Below, piece by piece: positions 9,632 through 20,325 of a stretch of DNA of 64,000 nucleotides. Both the position numbers and the translations under genes were made by a program. The stretch is taken from contig NZ_ATVD01000007.1 in the NCBI RefSeq assembly GCF_000420545.1, positions 51,705 through 115,704 on the forward strand. The letters are read 5' to 3'. The notes beneath the pieces were generated by a model, which saw only the letters and a program-made list of their open reading frames with translations, made no database searches and was not told the DNA's origin. How positions within the stretch are numbered: the first letter of the stretch is position 1; each line of letters begins with the position of its first letter. The stretch is from Arenimonas oryziterrae DSM 21050 = YC6267. GTDB lineage: Bacteria; Pseudomonadota; Gammaproteobacteria; Xanthomonadales; Xanthomonadaceae.

Positions 9632-11787
9632 CGTTTACTGGCGGCGTCGGTGAGGGCGTCGCGCATGATTTTTTCGCTGAGCAACTGCGGCAGCTTGCGG
9701 CCCTCGCCGCCGCCGGCGGGGAACACCACGTACAGCGGCACGCCCGGGGCTTTGTACTGATCGAGAAACGCGCTGATCTCCGCGTCCTGGTTTGTCCAGT
9801 CGCCAACCAGGTACACCGTGCCCGTGTCCGCCAGCAGCTGCTTGAACGCATCGGTGTGCAGCACTGCCTTTTCATTGACCTTGCAGGTGATGCACCAGTC
9901 GGCGGTCATGTCGACGAAGACGGGTTTGCCTTCGGCGCGCAGCGCGGCCAGGCGCGCCGCCGAATACGCTTCGCTGCCTTGCGTGGCCGCGGCCGTGCTC
10001 GCCTCGCCCGGAATCCGCAGCGCGACGACCAGAGTCGTCGCCGCGATCGCGAGCAGGACCCAGCCGAGGAGCTTCTTGCCGATGCCGGCGACGTAACGCT
10101 GTCGTTCGATCCACCACAGGCTCAAGGCGAGCACGACGGCGGCGATCAGCAGCAGGGCGAGCGCATCCATGCCGCGCTGTTTGCCGAACACCCAGGCCAG
10201 CCACACGGCGGTGAGATACATCGGATACGCGAGCCATTGCTTGAGCGTGTCCATCCACGCGCCGGGTTTAGGCAGGCGCGTCGCCAGCGCCGGCACGAAA
10301 CCGATCAGCAGGAAGGGCAGCGCCAGGCCCAGGCCGAGCGCGAGGAACACCAGCAAGGCCGGCACCACCGGCGCCGTGAAGGCATAGCCGAGCGCCGAGC
10401 CCATGAATGGCGCCGTGCACGGACTGGCGACAACGACCGCGAGCACGCCGGTGAAAAAATCGCCGGCCGCGCCGGATTTTTCCGTCAGCGACTGGCCCGT
10501 GCCGGCGAGGCCGGCGCCGAACTGCCACAGGCCCGACAGGCTCAAGCCGATCGCGAACAGCAGCAGGGTCAGCACCGCGACTACCGACGGCTGCTGCAGC
10601 TGGAAGCCCCAGCCCAGAGCTTGTCCGGCACTGCGCAGTGCGAGCACGGCGCCGCCGATCGCCGCAAAACTTGCGAGGACGCCGAGCGTGTACCAGAGCG
10701 CGTGTTTTTTCGCGTGCGCGTGGCTTTCTCCGCCTTGCGCCAGACCCAGCGCCTTGAACGACAGCACCGGCAACACGCAGGGCATCAGGTTGAGGATGAG
10801 GCCGCCGAAGAAGGCGAGCGCGAGGGCGGTGAGGAAGGCGAGGTAGTTTGAATGGCCCTCGCCGTTCGCGGCCAGGTCCGCTCCTACCACGCCCGCACCG
10901 GCGGGCAGGGACAGCGAGAGCGTGCGCGACATCGGCGGATAGCAGATGCCGTCGGTGAGGCAGCCCTGGAAATCGACTTTCAGGTGCAGCGTCTGCGCGG
11001 CGGTGTTGCTGCGCGTCAGCGGCACCGGAATCTCGACCTGGTCGAAGTACACGACTACATCGCCGAAATGTTCGTCGCGATGCGGTTTGCCCGCCGGCCA
11101 GCGCGGCGTGCCGAGGGTGACGCCGTCGCCGTCGACCAAGCTCAGATGCGTCTTGTCGCGATACAGGTAATAGCCGGGCGCGGGCGTGAGTCGCACCAGC
11201 AGCTCGGCCGGCGAATTCGCGATCGCCTCGACATGAAAGGCCTGGTCTTCGGGCAGCACCTCGCCGGTGCCGACGGTCGGCGGCGTATTGCCCGTCAGCG
11301 CCGCCAACGCATCGTCCGCCGCCTCGCCACTGTCCGCGACGCTGCCGCTCATGGCCACCGTCACCATCCGCGTCTGCGGCGGATAACACACGCCGATGTC
11401 CGCGCAGCCCTGGTACTTGACCTTGAACTGCACGCGCGTCGCATCGCTGGCGGTCGCGCCGGTCTGCACGGCGGTCACCGTGTCGCGATAGGTTTCGACG
11501 TCGCCGAAAAATTCGTCGTGGTGTTTGTGACCGGCCGGCAGCTGCAGCGGATTGGCCTTGAACGCCGCATCGACCGGCTGCACCGCGAAACGGTGTTTGT
11601 AGAGGTAGTAGCCCGGCGCGATCGTCCAGGTGAATTCGACGCGCTCGCGGCTGACCGATTTGACCTGCAACTGATACGCCTGATCGACCGGCAGCAGATC
11701 CTTTTCGCTGACCGCACGCGCCGGCGCGGCCCCGAGCGTGGCGGCGGCGAACAACAGGGCCGCGGCAACGGCAAGGCGGTGGGTCAT
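9628..11787 (-). CDS. dsbD: Thiol:disulfide interchange protein DsbD with two N-terminal alpha domains
   Basis: 719 aa versus about 565 in E. coli. After a signal peptide (residues 1-25) there are two DsbD-alpha-like repeats: about 31-145 with Cys128/Cys134 (QGCADIGVCYPP) and about 178-290 with Cys276/Cys282 (QGCLTDGICYPP). Both also contain PGYYLY and a H.DE.FGDV motif. The membrane domain follows with the redox cysteines in NLMPCVLP (Cys337) and VVASPCTAP (Cys457). The C-terminal thioredoxin domain has ADWCITC (Cys632/Cys635). The protein carries electrons from cytosolic thioredoxin to the periplasm. It is coupled by ATGA to the TlpA-like gene. The duplicated alpha domain accounts for the extra length. 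Confidence 0.95.
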   Translation of the reverse strand: MTHRLAVAAALLFAAATLGAAPARAVSEKDLLPVDQAYQLQVKSVSRERVEFTWTIAPGYYLYKHRFAVQPVDAAFKANPLQLPAGHKHHDEFFGDVETYRDTVTAVQTGATASDATRVQFKVKYQGCADIGVCYPPQTRMVTVAMSGSVADSGEAADDALAALTGNTPPTVGTGEVLPEDQAFHVEAIANSPAELLVRLTPAPGYYLYRDKTHLSLVDGDGVTLGTPRWPAGKPHRDEHFGDVVVYFDQVEIPVPLTRSNTAAQTLHLKVDFQGCLTDGICYPPMSRTLSLSLPAGAGVVGADLAANGEGHSNYLAFLTALALAFFGGLILNLMPCVLPVLSFKALGLAQGGESHAHAKKHALWYTLGVLASFAAIGGAVLALRSAGQALGWGFQLQQPSVVAVLTLLLFAIGLSLSGLWQFGAGLAGTGQSLTEKSGAAGDFFTGVLAVVVASPCTAPFMGSALGYAFTAPVVPALLVFLALGLGLALPFLLIGFVPALATRLPKPGAWMDTLKQWLAYPMYLTAVWLAWVFGKQRGMDALALLLIAAVVLALSLWWIERQRYVAGIGKKLLGWVLLAIAATTLVVALRIPGEASTAAATQGSEAYSAARLAALRAEGKPVFVDMTADWCITCKVNEKAVLHTDAFKQLLADTGTVYLVGDWTNQDAEISAFLDQYKAPGVPLYVVFPAGGGEGRKLPQLLSEKIMRDALTDAASKR

Positions 11788-11875
11788 GGCGGGGTCTCGT
11801 TCGGTCCGGGCGCCAGTTTAGAGGTTGTCGCGTCGCCGGCACGTGGCGAAGGTCCCGGAACCGGTGCCGCCGGAC

Positions 11876-11904
11876 AAAAAAACGCCGGGATGGCTCCCGG
11901 CGTT
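11876..11904 (-). terminator. Intrinsic terminator of the endonuclease gene
   Basis: On the minus strand a GC-rich stem AACGCCGGG/CCCGGCGTT is followed by seven Ts, 26 nt past the stop codon of the 11930-13696 gene and before dsbD. Confidence 0.85.
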
Positions 11905-11929
11905 TGCTTTCGAACCCGCAGGCCTGCGC

Positions 11930-13696
11930 TTATTTCAGCGTGCAGGTCGCCGGCTTGGCCGAATTGAACAAGGCCGCCGTCGCCCACTCGGGGTGGTCGA
12001 TGAACGGGTTGCGGTTGCCCTGGAAGCTGTAGATCACTTCGTTGCGCGCGCGCTCGGCGGCATCCGGCGGATCGGCGGCATTCCAGGCCAGCAGGGTCGA
12101 GAGCAGGCCCATGTATGCCGGCGAGCTGGAGGTGATGACGATCTTGCTGCGGTCATCGGTCAGCTCCAGATCGGGTTCGGACTGGCCGGTACCCGGATGG
12201 GCGTCGCCTTCGTAGCGGATCGCCATGTACAGCACCGCGCGCGCCATGTCGCCCTTGCGCTTGCCCCAGACCTGGAACGAGCCGGCATTGCCGTCGGGCG
12301 ACTTCACCCAGTTCGAATTGCCCGGATACACGCCGCTGCCGCCGCCCTGGCCGTTGTTGGCCTCGGTCACGCGCTCGCCGCAACCGCTGGCGAGCGTGCA
12401 ATCGGCATACGGCTTGTTGCCGCGGTCGGCGTTCCAGGTCGCGTCGGTCAGGTACAGCATGTGCGTGTCGGTATACGGCGCGTACGGCAGACCGAGGTTG
12501 CCCGTCGCCGTGCCGAAGCCCAGCGAGTTCGGCCAGGTGTGCTCGCGGTTGTAGCGCAGGCCGGTGCCCGAGCCGGCGCGTTCGGTGACCTTGACGTAGC
12601 TACGGTTGCGGTACGCGTCGAGGATGCGGCCGGCATTGTTCGGATCCTCGTCGGCGATCTCCAGGATCGTCCACACACTCGTGCCCGTGCTGGAGCTGTA
12701 CGGATACGCGGTGTGGCCGCGGATCGTCGCGTGCAGCGAGCAACGCAGCTGTGAGGCGCTGGAGGTGTTGACGTGGCTGTAGTAGCCCGTCTGTGCCTGC
12801 GCGACATTGAACGCGACAACGCTGTTGGCCGCGAGCTTGGCGCCGCCGCTGTCGGTGACTTTCGTCGCGACCACGGTCAGCGTGCAGCTTTCGCCGCCGG
12901 TGAGAGCGGTGCCGGTGGAGATCAGGAAGCCGCTGCCGCTGGACGGATAGCTCAGGGCGACGGCGCCGGAGGTCGCGCACTGCAGCGTGAACGCACCACT
13001 CGCCAGCGTCACCGCCTCGCTGAAGTTGACTTGCAGATCGCCCGCGGCGGGGAAATCCGTCGCACCATTCACGGGCAAGGTGGAGGTGACGGTCGGCGGC
13101 GGATTCGGCGCGCTGAAGGTCTGGCCGTTGTTGCAGCCGCCGAAGGTCTGCGTCGCCGACGCGCGCCAGGTGAAGCTCGCCGAGCCGGTGCCGCTGCCAC
13201 CGAGTTGCAGCGAGGTGCCGGCGGCGGTGTTGTTGGATTCTTCGACGGCCAGCGCGGTGCTGGTCAAGCCGGCGGCGGGGCCGCTCGAGGCCTTGATGCC
13301 GCCTTCGTAACTCACGAACTGCACGACGGTGCCGCTGGGATTGACCAGGGCGATGCCGTCGTTGGCGCCGTTCTGGATGCCATTGGTCGGGTAGCTCACG
13401 GTTGCGATGCGCACCGTGCCGCCGCAGGTGACCAGGCTGCCGGTCGGCACGAGGTCGTTGTCGTAGTAGGTCGCGGCGGTCGTCGAGCCGGTGCCGTTGT
13501 AAAGATAGAGGCGATAGCTGCTGAGGGTCTCGCCGGCCGTAGCGACGATCTCGATGCGCTCGCCGACGTCGCCGCTGCTGGTGGCGTCGTCGTAATGGAT
13601 TTCATTGATGAACACTTCCGCCTGCGCGGTTCCGGCACACAGGCCGGCAACAAGCATCGCCGCCCCCAGGCGGCGGCTATGGGTCACTCCAGACAT
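11930..13696 (-). CDS. Exported endonuclease I family nuclease with lamin-tail and Ig-like domains
   Basis: 588 aa from the ATG at 13696, which has GAGAGG upstream; the frame also has an earlier ATG at 13795 but that lies before a hairpin and adds no signal peptide. A Sec signal ends TAQA at about residue 26. Residues about 27-190 resemble a lamin-tail domain (EVFINEIHYDD, YRLYLYNG, NDGIALVN), and about 200-300 a bacterial Ig-like domain (NFSEAVTL). Residues about 305-585 form an endonuclease I domain with NREHTWPNS (383-391) and YTDTHML. That family cuts DNA and RNA without strong specificity. Probably secreted, for nucleic-acid scavenging or biofilm DNA turnover. Divergent from groES. Confidence 0.9.
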   Translation of the reverse strand: MSGVTHSRRLGAAMLVAGLCAGTAQAEVFINEIHYDDATSSGDVGERIEIVATAGETLSSYRLYLYNGTGSTTAATYYDNDLVPTGSLVTCGGTVRIATVSYPTNGIQNGANDGIALVNPSGTVVQFVSYEGGIKASSGPAAGLTSTALAVEESNNTAAGTSLQLGGSGTGSASFTWRASATQTFGGCNNGQTFSAPNPPPTVTSTLPVNGATDFPAAGDLQVNFSEAVTLASGAFTLQCATSGAVALSYPSSGSGFLISTGTALTGGESCTLTVVATKVTDSGGAKLAANSVVAFNVAQAQTGYYSHVNTSSASQLRCSLHATIRGHTAYPYSSSTGTSVWTILEIADEDPNNAGRILDAYRNRSYVKVTERAGSGTGLRYNREHTWPNSLGFGTATGNLGLPYAPYTDTHMLYLTDATWNADRGNKPYADCTLASGCGERVTEANNGQGGGSGVYPGNSNWVKSPDGNAGSFQVWGKRKGDMARAVLYMAIRYEGDAHPGTGQSEPDLELTDDRSKIVITSSSPAYMGLLSTLLAWNAADPPDAAERARNEVIYSFQGNRNPFIDHPEWATAALFNSAKPATCTLK

Positions 13697-13731
13697 TCCT
13701 CTCTCCCCGGTAAGGCCCAACAACGCTGGGC

Positions 13732-13758
13732 AAAAAAAACGCACCCTCGGAAGGGTGC
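13732..13758 (-). terminator. Terminator-like hairpin in the 5' leader of the endonuclease gene
   Basis: On the minus strand the stem GCACCC...GGGTGC (13758-13741) is followed, after one G, by eight Ts (13739-13732). It lies 36 nt upstream of the start codon, and no minus-strand gene precedes it. It therefore looks like a leader attenuator rather than a gene-end terminator. If transcription starts inside or after the hairpin, it is instead a shield against antisense reading from the groES side. Confidence 0.6.
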
Positions 13759-14025
13759 CGGGCGATTGTGTCAAAGAGACTGTGTCGTGCGTCACAGAAT
13801 GGCCTCCCCCGCGGACGCTGGAGCCAAGTGATTGATTTTCCTGGGCGTGGGCGGGCCGGTTTTGTTGCGCCGCGCCATGCCAAGTGCGCGAAATCGCGTC
13901 GTCCGGCCAGTCCGCGCAGACCCGCCCAAGCGATGAATCCCGTTCCGGGGTGTTGAATCGCGGCGCCCCGGCCCCATCAAGGAGGGGCCGCAGCGCTACC
14001 TAACGGTCATCACTGCGCGCTAAAA

Positions 14026-14052
14026 TTGGCACTCATCGGGGTCGAGTGCTAA
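14026..14052 (+). promoter_or_regulatory. CIRCE operator (HrcA site)
   Basis: TTGGCACTC, nine spacer bases, then GAGTGCTAA. This matches the CIRCE consensus TTAGCACTC-N9-GAGTGCTAA with one mismatch. It overlaps a TAAAAT hexamer and lies 58 nt upstream of groES. HrcA binding here would repress groESL until heat shock. Confidence 0.95.
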
Positions 14053-14110
14053 CAGCCTCCCCCGACGTCCACGCAAGTCTTTGATTCATTTAGCCATCAA
14101 GAGGAACAGC

Positions 14111-14395
<285 letters not shown>

Positions 14396-14454
14396 TCCCG
14401 GCCGAGCGCGGCCCGCCCGCCGCTCGCCGTTCCCCCTATTCGAAACAGCATTGA

Positions 14455-16113
<1,659 letters not shown>

Positions 16114-16115
16114 TT

Positions 16116-16180
16116 ATTGCCCCACGCTGTGGGGCAATAATTCGCCGGATTGGACCGCCCGTTGGGCGTTCAATCCGGCG
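16116..16180. repeat. Two consecutive perfect palindromes after groEL
   Basis: The first is ATTGCCCCAC/GTGGGGCAAT with a 3-nt loop (16116-16138). The second is CGCCGGATTG/CAATCCGGCG (16143-16152 and 16171-16180) with an inner CGCCC/GGGCG stem. Neither is followed by a T-tract. They lie between the groEL stop and the real terminator and may protect the 3' end of the message. Confidence 0.8.
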
Positions 16181-16210
16181 GGGAATTCCGGCTTGCATCG
16201 CTATCGAAAA

Positions 16211-16235
16211 AACCCCGCTTCGGCGGGGTTTTTTT
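16211..16235. terminator. Bidirectional terminator between groEL and the LysR gene
   Basis: Stem AACCCCGC/GCGGGGTT with a TTCG-type loop, then a T-run on the plus strand and a matching A-run before it, so it can stop transcription from both convergent genes. Confidence 0.9.
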
Positions 16236-16246
16236 GTGCGCGGCAC

Positions 16247-16311
16247 TTCTCTCCCTCTCCCTCCGGGACGACCGAAGGGAGTGCAGAGCTGAGGGTCGGG
16301 GTGAGGGCCGC
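16247..16311. repeat. Intergenic CCCTCACCCC-type repeat, degenerate copy
   Basis: Read on the minus strand it begins CCCTCACCCCGACCCTC and contains a CTCCC...GGGAG stem. It shares its first part with the copy at 55102-55146, in opposite orientation. Such repeats are common between genes in GC-rich proteobacteria. Confidence 0.5.
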
Positions 16312-16315
16312 CGCA

Positions 16316-17221
16316 TCACTTCCGCAGGCGGGTCTCTCCGCCCACCTGCTTCGCGTACTGTCGCGCCTGCGCCAGCAGCCAGTCGCGGAACAGGCGCACG
16401 CTCTGCCGTTTTTCCGAGCGCGGCGGCATCACCAGATAGTGCGAGAACTCCGCGCGCAGTCGCTGCTTGCTCAAGGCCAGCAGGCGGCCGGTCTCGATCA
16501 GCGGACGCGCCATCGTCATGCGCCCCAGCGCGATGCCCAGACCCTCGACCGCCGCCTTGTGCAGGGTCTCGGAGTCGCTGAAGTGCGCGACGAATCGCGC
16601 GGGTGGGGTGCCGCCGGCGCGCTCGAACCAGGCCGGCCAGCGGCCGCCGGGATCGCCGAGCAAGGGGCAGGCGGAGAGGTCGCGCAGGCGCTCGCGTCCC
16701 AGTCGCTTGACCAGTGCCGGGCTCGCCACCGGCGTCAGGGTTTCGTCAAACAGGTGTTCGGCGATCAGGCCGGGCCATTGCCCGCCGCCGAAACGGATCG
16801 CGGCGTCGATGGGTTCGAGCTCGAAGTTCACCAGCACCGGAGTCGACTGCAGATTGATCTGCAGTTCCGGATGCGCGGCGACGAATTCCGGCAGGCGCGG
16901 CAGCAGCCAGCTCGAAGCCATCGACGGCATCAAGCTGAGATTGAGGATGTCGTCGGAGGGAATCTCGCACTGCCGCAGTGCGCGCTCGATCGCGCCCAGC
17001 GGCGCAGCGATGCCATCGATGAGGCGCTCGCCTTCCGCGGTCAGGCTTACGCCGCGCGAGCCGCGAATGAACAGCTTGCGGCCGAGCCGTTCCTCGAGTC
17101 CGCGCATCTGATGGCTTAGCGCGCTGACGGTGAGATTGAGCTGGCCGGCGGCGCGCGACAGATTGCCCAGGCGGGCGGCAAGCAGGAAGCTTTCGAGGGC
17201 GGCGAGCGGCAATCGTCCCAT
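16316..17221 (-). CDS. LysR-family transcriptional regulator
   Basis: 301 aa from the ATG at 17221, placed 8 nt after GAGGA; a TTG five codons upstream is possible but sits on that site. The N-terminal winged helix-turn-helix (AALESFLLAARLGNLSRAAGQLNLTVSALSHQMRGLEE) is of the GcvA-like subgroup. The rest is a LysR substrate-binding domain. It is divergent from the SnoaL-like gene with 120 nt between starts, so that gene is the likely target. The ligand is unknown. Confidence 0.92.
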   Translation of the reverse strand: MGRLPLAALESFLLAARLGNLSRAAGQLNLTVSALSHQMRGLEERLGRKLFIRGSRGVSLTAEGERLIDGIAAPLGAIERALRQCEIPSDDILNLSLMPSMASSWLLPRLPEFVAAHPELQINLQSTPVLVNFELEPIDAAIRFGGGQWPGLIAEHLFDETLTPVASPALVKRLGRERLRDLSACPLLGDPGGRWPAWFERAGGTPPARFVAHFSDSETLHKAAVEGLGIALGRMTMARPLIETGRLLALSKQRLRAEFSHYLVMPPRSEKRQSVRLFRDWLLAQARQYAKQVGGETRLRK

Positions 17222-17341
17222 GTGAATATTCCTCAAGTCTGGCTTGCCAAATCGTCGCTTTTTGCCCGGATTCGGCCCGCGTATCTTCTACCACACTCAA
17301 GACGGGGCCTCACGCACCGTCCTCAGCCAAGGGAGAAGATC

Positions 17342-17878
17342 ATGACCATCTGGAAAGAATTGCTGTTCCTCGGCGGCTACCTGTCGACCGCCACCGTGCA
17401 GGCCGAGGCGGCCCAGGTCGCACCGCCTGCCAATGCCACGCCCAAGTCCGTGGTCTCGGGCTTCCTGCGCGTGGTGCGCAGCGGCGAAGCGCCCGGTCGC
17501 GCAAGCCAGTATTTGGCCGCGAACGTGATCGCCCATCAGCTCAATGCCGAAGCGCCGGCCGATGTCGTGCGCACGCCCGAGGACTATGCGCAGCATGTGC
17601 GCGAATTCCGCGACATCTACGGCGACTTCGATCTGGAAGTCACCGAGCTCATCGCCGAAGGCGACCGCGTGTACGCGCGCTGGCGTCAGCGCGGCTGCCA
17701 TGTCGGTGCCGTCGATGGTCACGCGCCGACGCGCCGGCCGGTCGTGGAACTGGCCAGCGCGGTGTACCGCGTCGTCGACGGACGCATCGTCGAATACTGG
17801 ATCCAGGTCGATCGCTACGGCACCGAAGCGCAGCTGCGTTCCAACGAAACCAGCGCCGCCCTGGCGGCCTGCGCCTAA
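17342..17878 (+). CDS. SnoaL-like (NTF2-fold) protein, possibly exported
   Basis: 178 aa from the ATG at 17342 behind AAGGGAGAAGATC; the frame is open further upstream but overlaps the LysR promoter region. The stretch SVVSGFLRVVRSGEAPGRASQYL and GRIVEYWIQVDRYG are typical of the SnoaL/ester cyclase group of small alpha+beta proteins. The N-terminus (LLFLGGYLSTATVQAEA) is hydrophobic and ends in a signal-like AEA, so periplasmic location is possible. It overlaps the stop of the convergent AraC gene by 4 nt. Substrate unknown. Confidence 0.7.
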   Translation: MTIWKELLFLGGYLSTATVQAEAAQVAPPANATPKSVVSGFLRVVRSGEAPGRASQYLAANVIAHQLNAEAPADVVRTPEDYAQHVREFRDIYGDFDLEVTELIAEGDRVYARWRQRGCHVGAVDGHAPTRRPVVELASAVYRVVDGRIVEYWIQVDRYGTEAQLRSNETSAALAACA

Positions 17879-18909
17879 AGGCCGGCGTTGCGCATCGCGC
17901 GCGGTGGCACGCCGGTCCAGCGCTTGAACGCGCGGCGGAATTCGCGCACGTCGCGAAAACCCACCGCCGTGCCGATCTCGGCGATGGTCAGGTCGGCCTT
18001 CTGCAACAGACCGGTCGCATGTTCGCTGCGGATGCGGTCATGCAACTGCTTGAAGCCCACGCCGGCGGCGGTCAGCTGCCGGCGCAGGGTGCGCTCGGTG
18101 AGATTGAGCGTGCTGGCGATGTCGGCCAGCATCGGGTTGTGCGCCAGCCGGCTGCGCAGCAGGCGGGCGACGGCGTCGGTGATTTCGTTCTGCGCGGGCA
18201 GGGCGGCCGATTGCGCCTCGCATAGCGCCAAGGACTGCTGCGCGGTGATCGGGTTATAGGTCGGCAGGGCGAATTCCAGCCAGCGCGTGTCGATGATCGC
18301 GCGACTTTCCAGCGCGCCGAAGCGCACCTCGCAGCCGAACAGGGCCGCATAACGATCGGCATGCGCCGGCGCCGGGTAGGCGAGCTCCATGAGCCGCGGC
18401 CGGAACGATTCGCCGACCAGGGTGCGGCAGACCATCAGCGAACTCGACAGCAGCTCTTCGCACAGAAACGGCAGCAGGTCGGCGTCCGGGTAGCGCTGGC
18501 GCACGATGATCGCGATCCGCGTCGCGTCGAGGGCCTCGAAGTCCAGATCGACCAGACTGCCGGTGATGCGGTGGTGCTCGACGCTGATCGCAAGCGCGTC
18601 GCCGAAGGTGCGCGCGGTCATCATCGCCAGACCGAGCACGCCGAAGTTGCCGATGTTCTGCCGGCTGCCCACGTCCAGGCCCAGACCGGGGTCGGTCAGC
18701 GAACGCAGCGCGCGCTTGAGCACGAGCCGTGCCTGGCGATAGGACACGCGCACGCTGGCGTCGTGGATCTGCTCGCGCGTCAGGCCCAGACCGGAGAACC
18801 AGTGACGGCAGTCGAGGCCGCGTTCTTCGGCGACTTCGGCCAGGCAGGACAGGATGTTGGTGGTGATCACCGCCTCAGTGAGACGGGCGTCGCTAATCCG
18901 CTTTTTCAT
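17875..18909 (-). CDS. AraC-family regulator with arabinose-binding-like N-terminal domain
   Basis: 344 aa from the ATG at 18909; a GTG two codons upstream is an equal alternative and neither has a clear ribosome site. Residues about 25-215 match the Arabinose_bd type of sensing domain seen in OruR- and AlkR-like regulators (GLTREQI, GNFGVLGLAMMTARTFGDAL). The C-terminal helix-turn-helix pair lies at about 245-340 (LADIASTLNLTERTLRRQL, IAEIGTAVGFRDVREFRRAFKRWTG). It is divergent from the beta-helix/cytochrome/TonB operon (183 nt between starts) and is its most likely regulator. Confidence 0.9.
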   Translation of the reverse strand: MKKRISDARLTEAVITTNILSCLAEVAEERGLDCRHWFSGLGLTREQIHDASVRVSYRQARLVLKRALRSLTDPGLGLDVGSRQNIGNFGVLGLAMMTARTFGDALAISVEHHRITGSLVDLDFEALDATRIAIIVRQRYPDADLLPFLCEELLSSSLMVCRTLVGESFRPRLMELAYPAPAHADRYAALFGCEVRFGALESRAIIDTRWLEFALPTYNPITAQQSLALCEAQSAALPAQNEITDAVARLLRSRLAHNPMLADIASTLNLTERTLRRQLTAAGVGFKQLHDRIRSEHATGLLQKADLTIAEIGTAVGFRDVREFRRAFKRWTGVPPRAMRNAGL

Positions 18910-19092
18910 GGTCACCGGCCGCCGGTTTGTCCGTTTTGCCCCCCGTACTATGCCGCTTTTGCCCTCATCGGCGTTAGCGATTCTGGCCAGACTCGGACGT
19001 CACCGGCCGGGAGGGGCCGTCGGCGCCGTGCGGGTCCGACGGCACCGATGCGCTCGCCTGGCCGTCCCCCACGCGGTACAGGAGACGGCTCG

Positions 19093-20325
19093 ATGCGCAG
19101 GATTCTCCCAATGGCAATCGTGGCGGCGTTGCTCGCCGGCTGCGGCAAGGACAGCGCACCGGTCGCCCGGACCGCGCAGGACACCGACTTCCAGAACAAG
19201 CTCATCGAACGCCTGATCGACGCCAAGCCCGGCGACGTCATCGAGATCCCGGCCGGCACCTACCGCTTCGACCGCAGCCTGAGCCTGCGCGTGAGCGGCG
19301 TGACCATCCGCGGCGCCGGCATGGACAAGACGATTCTTTCCTTCAAGGGCCAGGTCAGCGGCGCCGAGGGCCTGTTGGTCAACGCCAGCGACTTCACCCT
19401 GGAGCACCTCGCGATCGAGGACAGCAAGGGCGACGGCCTGAAGATCAACGAAGGCGAGAACATCACCATTCGCGGCGTGCGCGTGGAATGGACGGGCGGG
19501 CCGAGCACCAGCAACGGCGCCTACGGCATCTATCCGGTGAAGACGAAGAACGTGCTCATCGAGGATTCGGTCGCGATCGGCGCGTCGGACGCCGGCATCT
19601 ACGTCGGCCAGTCGCAGAACATCGTGCTGCGCCGCTCGCGCGCCGAGCGCAATGTCGCCGGCATCGAGATCGAGAACTCGGTCAATGCCGACGTTTACGA
19701 GAACGTCGCGACCGGCAATACCGGCGGCATCCTCGTGTTCAACATGCCCAACCTCTCGCAGGCCGGGCACAGCACGCGTGTGTTCAACAACAAAGTCACG
19801 GCCAACAATCTCGGCAATTTCGCTGCCAAGGGTGCCGCAGTCGCCAGCGTGCCGGCGGGTTCGGGCGTGGTGGTCAATTCCAATGACCGCGTCGAGATCT
19901 TCGACAACGACATCGCCGACAACGACACCGCGAACGTGATCATCTCGAGCTACTTCTCGACCAACTACATGAACAGTCGCGGCGTCGAAGCCGGTTTCGA
20001 TCCGTATCCCGAAGACATTTACGTATACGGCAACCGCTTCAAGGGCGGCGGCGCGTCGCCCGACGGCCTGGACCTGAAGGCCCTGCGCATGGCGATGTAC
20101 GGCCTCAACGGCCATCTGCCCGACATTCTCTGGGACGGTTACGTCAACAAGGATCGTCAGGTCGATGGCAAGCCGGCCGGCCCGGGCCTGTGCATCGCGA
20201 ACGGCCAGGCGGGCATGCTCAACGCCGACGGTCCGAACAAGTACAAGAATCCGGTCGACGTGAGCGGCCAGTTCCATTGCGATCTGCCGAAACTGCCGCC
20301 GGTCGTGCTGGCCGCGAAGGCGTGA
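19093..20325 (+). CDS. Parallel beta-helix repeat lipoprotein (TIGR03805-like)
   Basis: 410 aa from the ATG at 19093, which follows GGAGACGGCTCG; the frame is open from 18361 but that part overlaps the AraC gene. The lipobox LLAGC puts the lipidated cysteine at residue 17. DVIEIPAGTYRF and then repeated turns (VTIRGAGM, ITIRGVRVEWTGG, NVLIEDSVAIGASDAGIYVGQSQNIVLRRSRAERN) form a right-handed parallel beta-helix of the NosD/pectate-lyase fold. No catalytic set is evident. It is coupled to the cytochrome gene by TGATG. As I recall, this family regularly pairs with the downstream family and has no known function. Confidence 0.88.
   Translation: MRRILPMAIVAALLAGCGKDSAPVARTAQDTDFQNKLIERLIDAKPGDVIEIPAGTYRFDRSLSLRVSGVTIRGAGMDKTILSFKGQVSGAEGLLVNASDFTLEHLAIEDSKGDGLKINEGENITIRGVRVEWTGGPSTSNGAYGIYPVKTKNVLIEDSVAIGASDAGIYVGQSQNIVLRRSRAERNVAGIEIENSVNADVYENVATGNTGGILVFNMPNLSQAGHSTRVFNNKVTANNLGNFAAKGAAVASVPAGSGVVVNSNDRVEIFDNDIADNDTANVIISSYFSTNYMNSRGVEAGFDPYPEDIYVYGNRFKGGGASPDGLDLKALRMAMYGLNGHLPDILWDGYVNKDRQVDGKPAGPGLCIANGQAGMLNADGPNKYKNPVDVSGQFHCDLPKLPPVVLAAKA

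Larger units (their letters stand above)
13697..14110. other. Gene-free divergent regulatory region between endonuclease gene and groES
   Basis: 414 nt without a credible gene. It holds a terminator-like hairpin in the endonuclease leader (13732-13758), a TTGACA on the minus strand (13774-13769) without a clear -10 partner, a TAAAAT -10-like hexamer at 14021-14026 on the plus strand, and the CIRCE element at 14026-14052. I see nothing recognisable in 13800-14000. Confidence 0.6.

Noticed and set aside
13796..14025. Possible small genes or an ncRNA between the endonuclease gene and groES
   Set aside because: No frame has a ribosome site or similarity, and no ncRNA family structure is evident beyond the listed hairpin and CIRCE.
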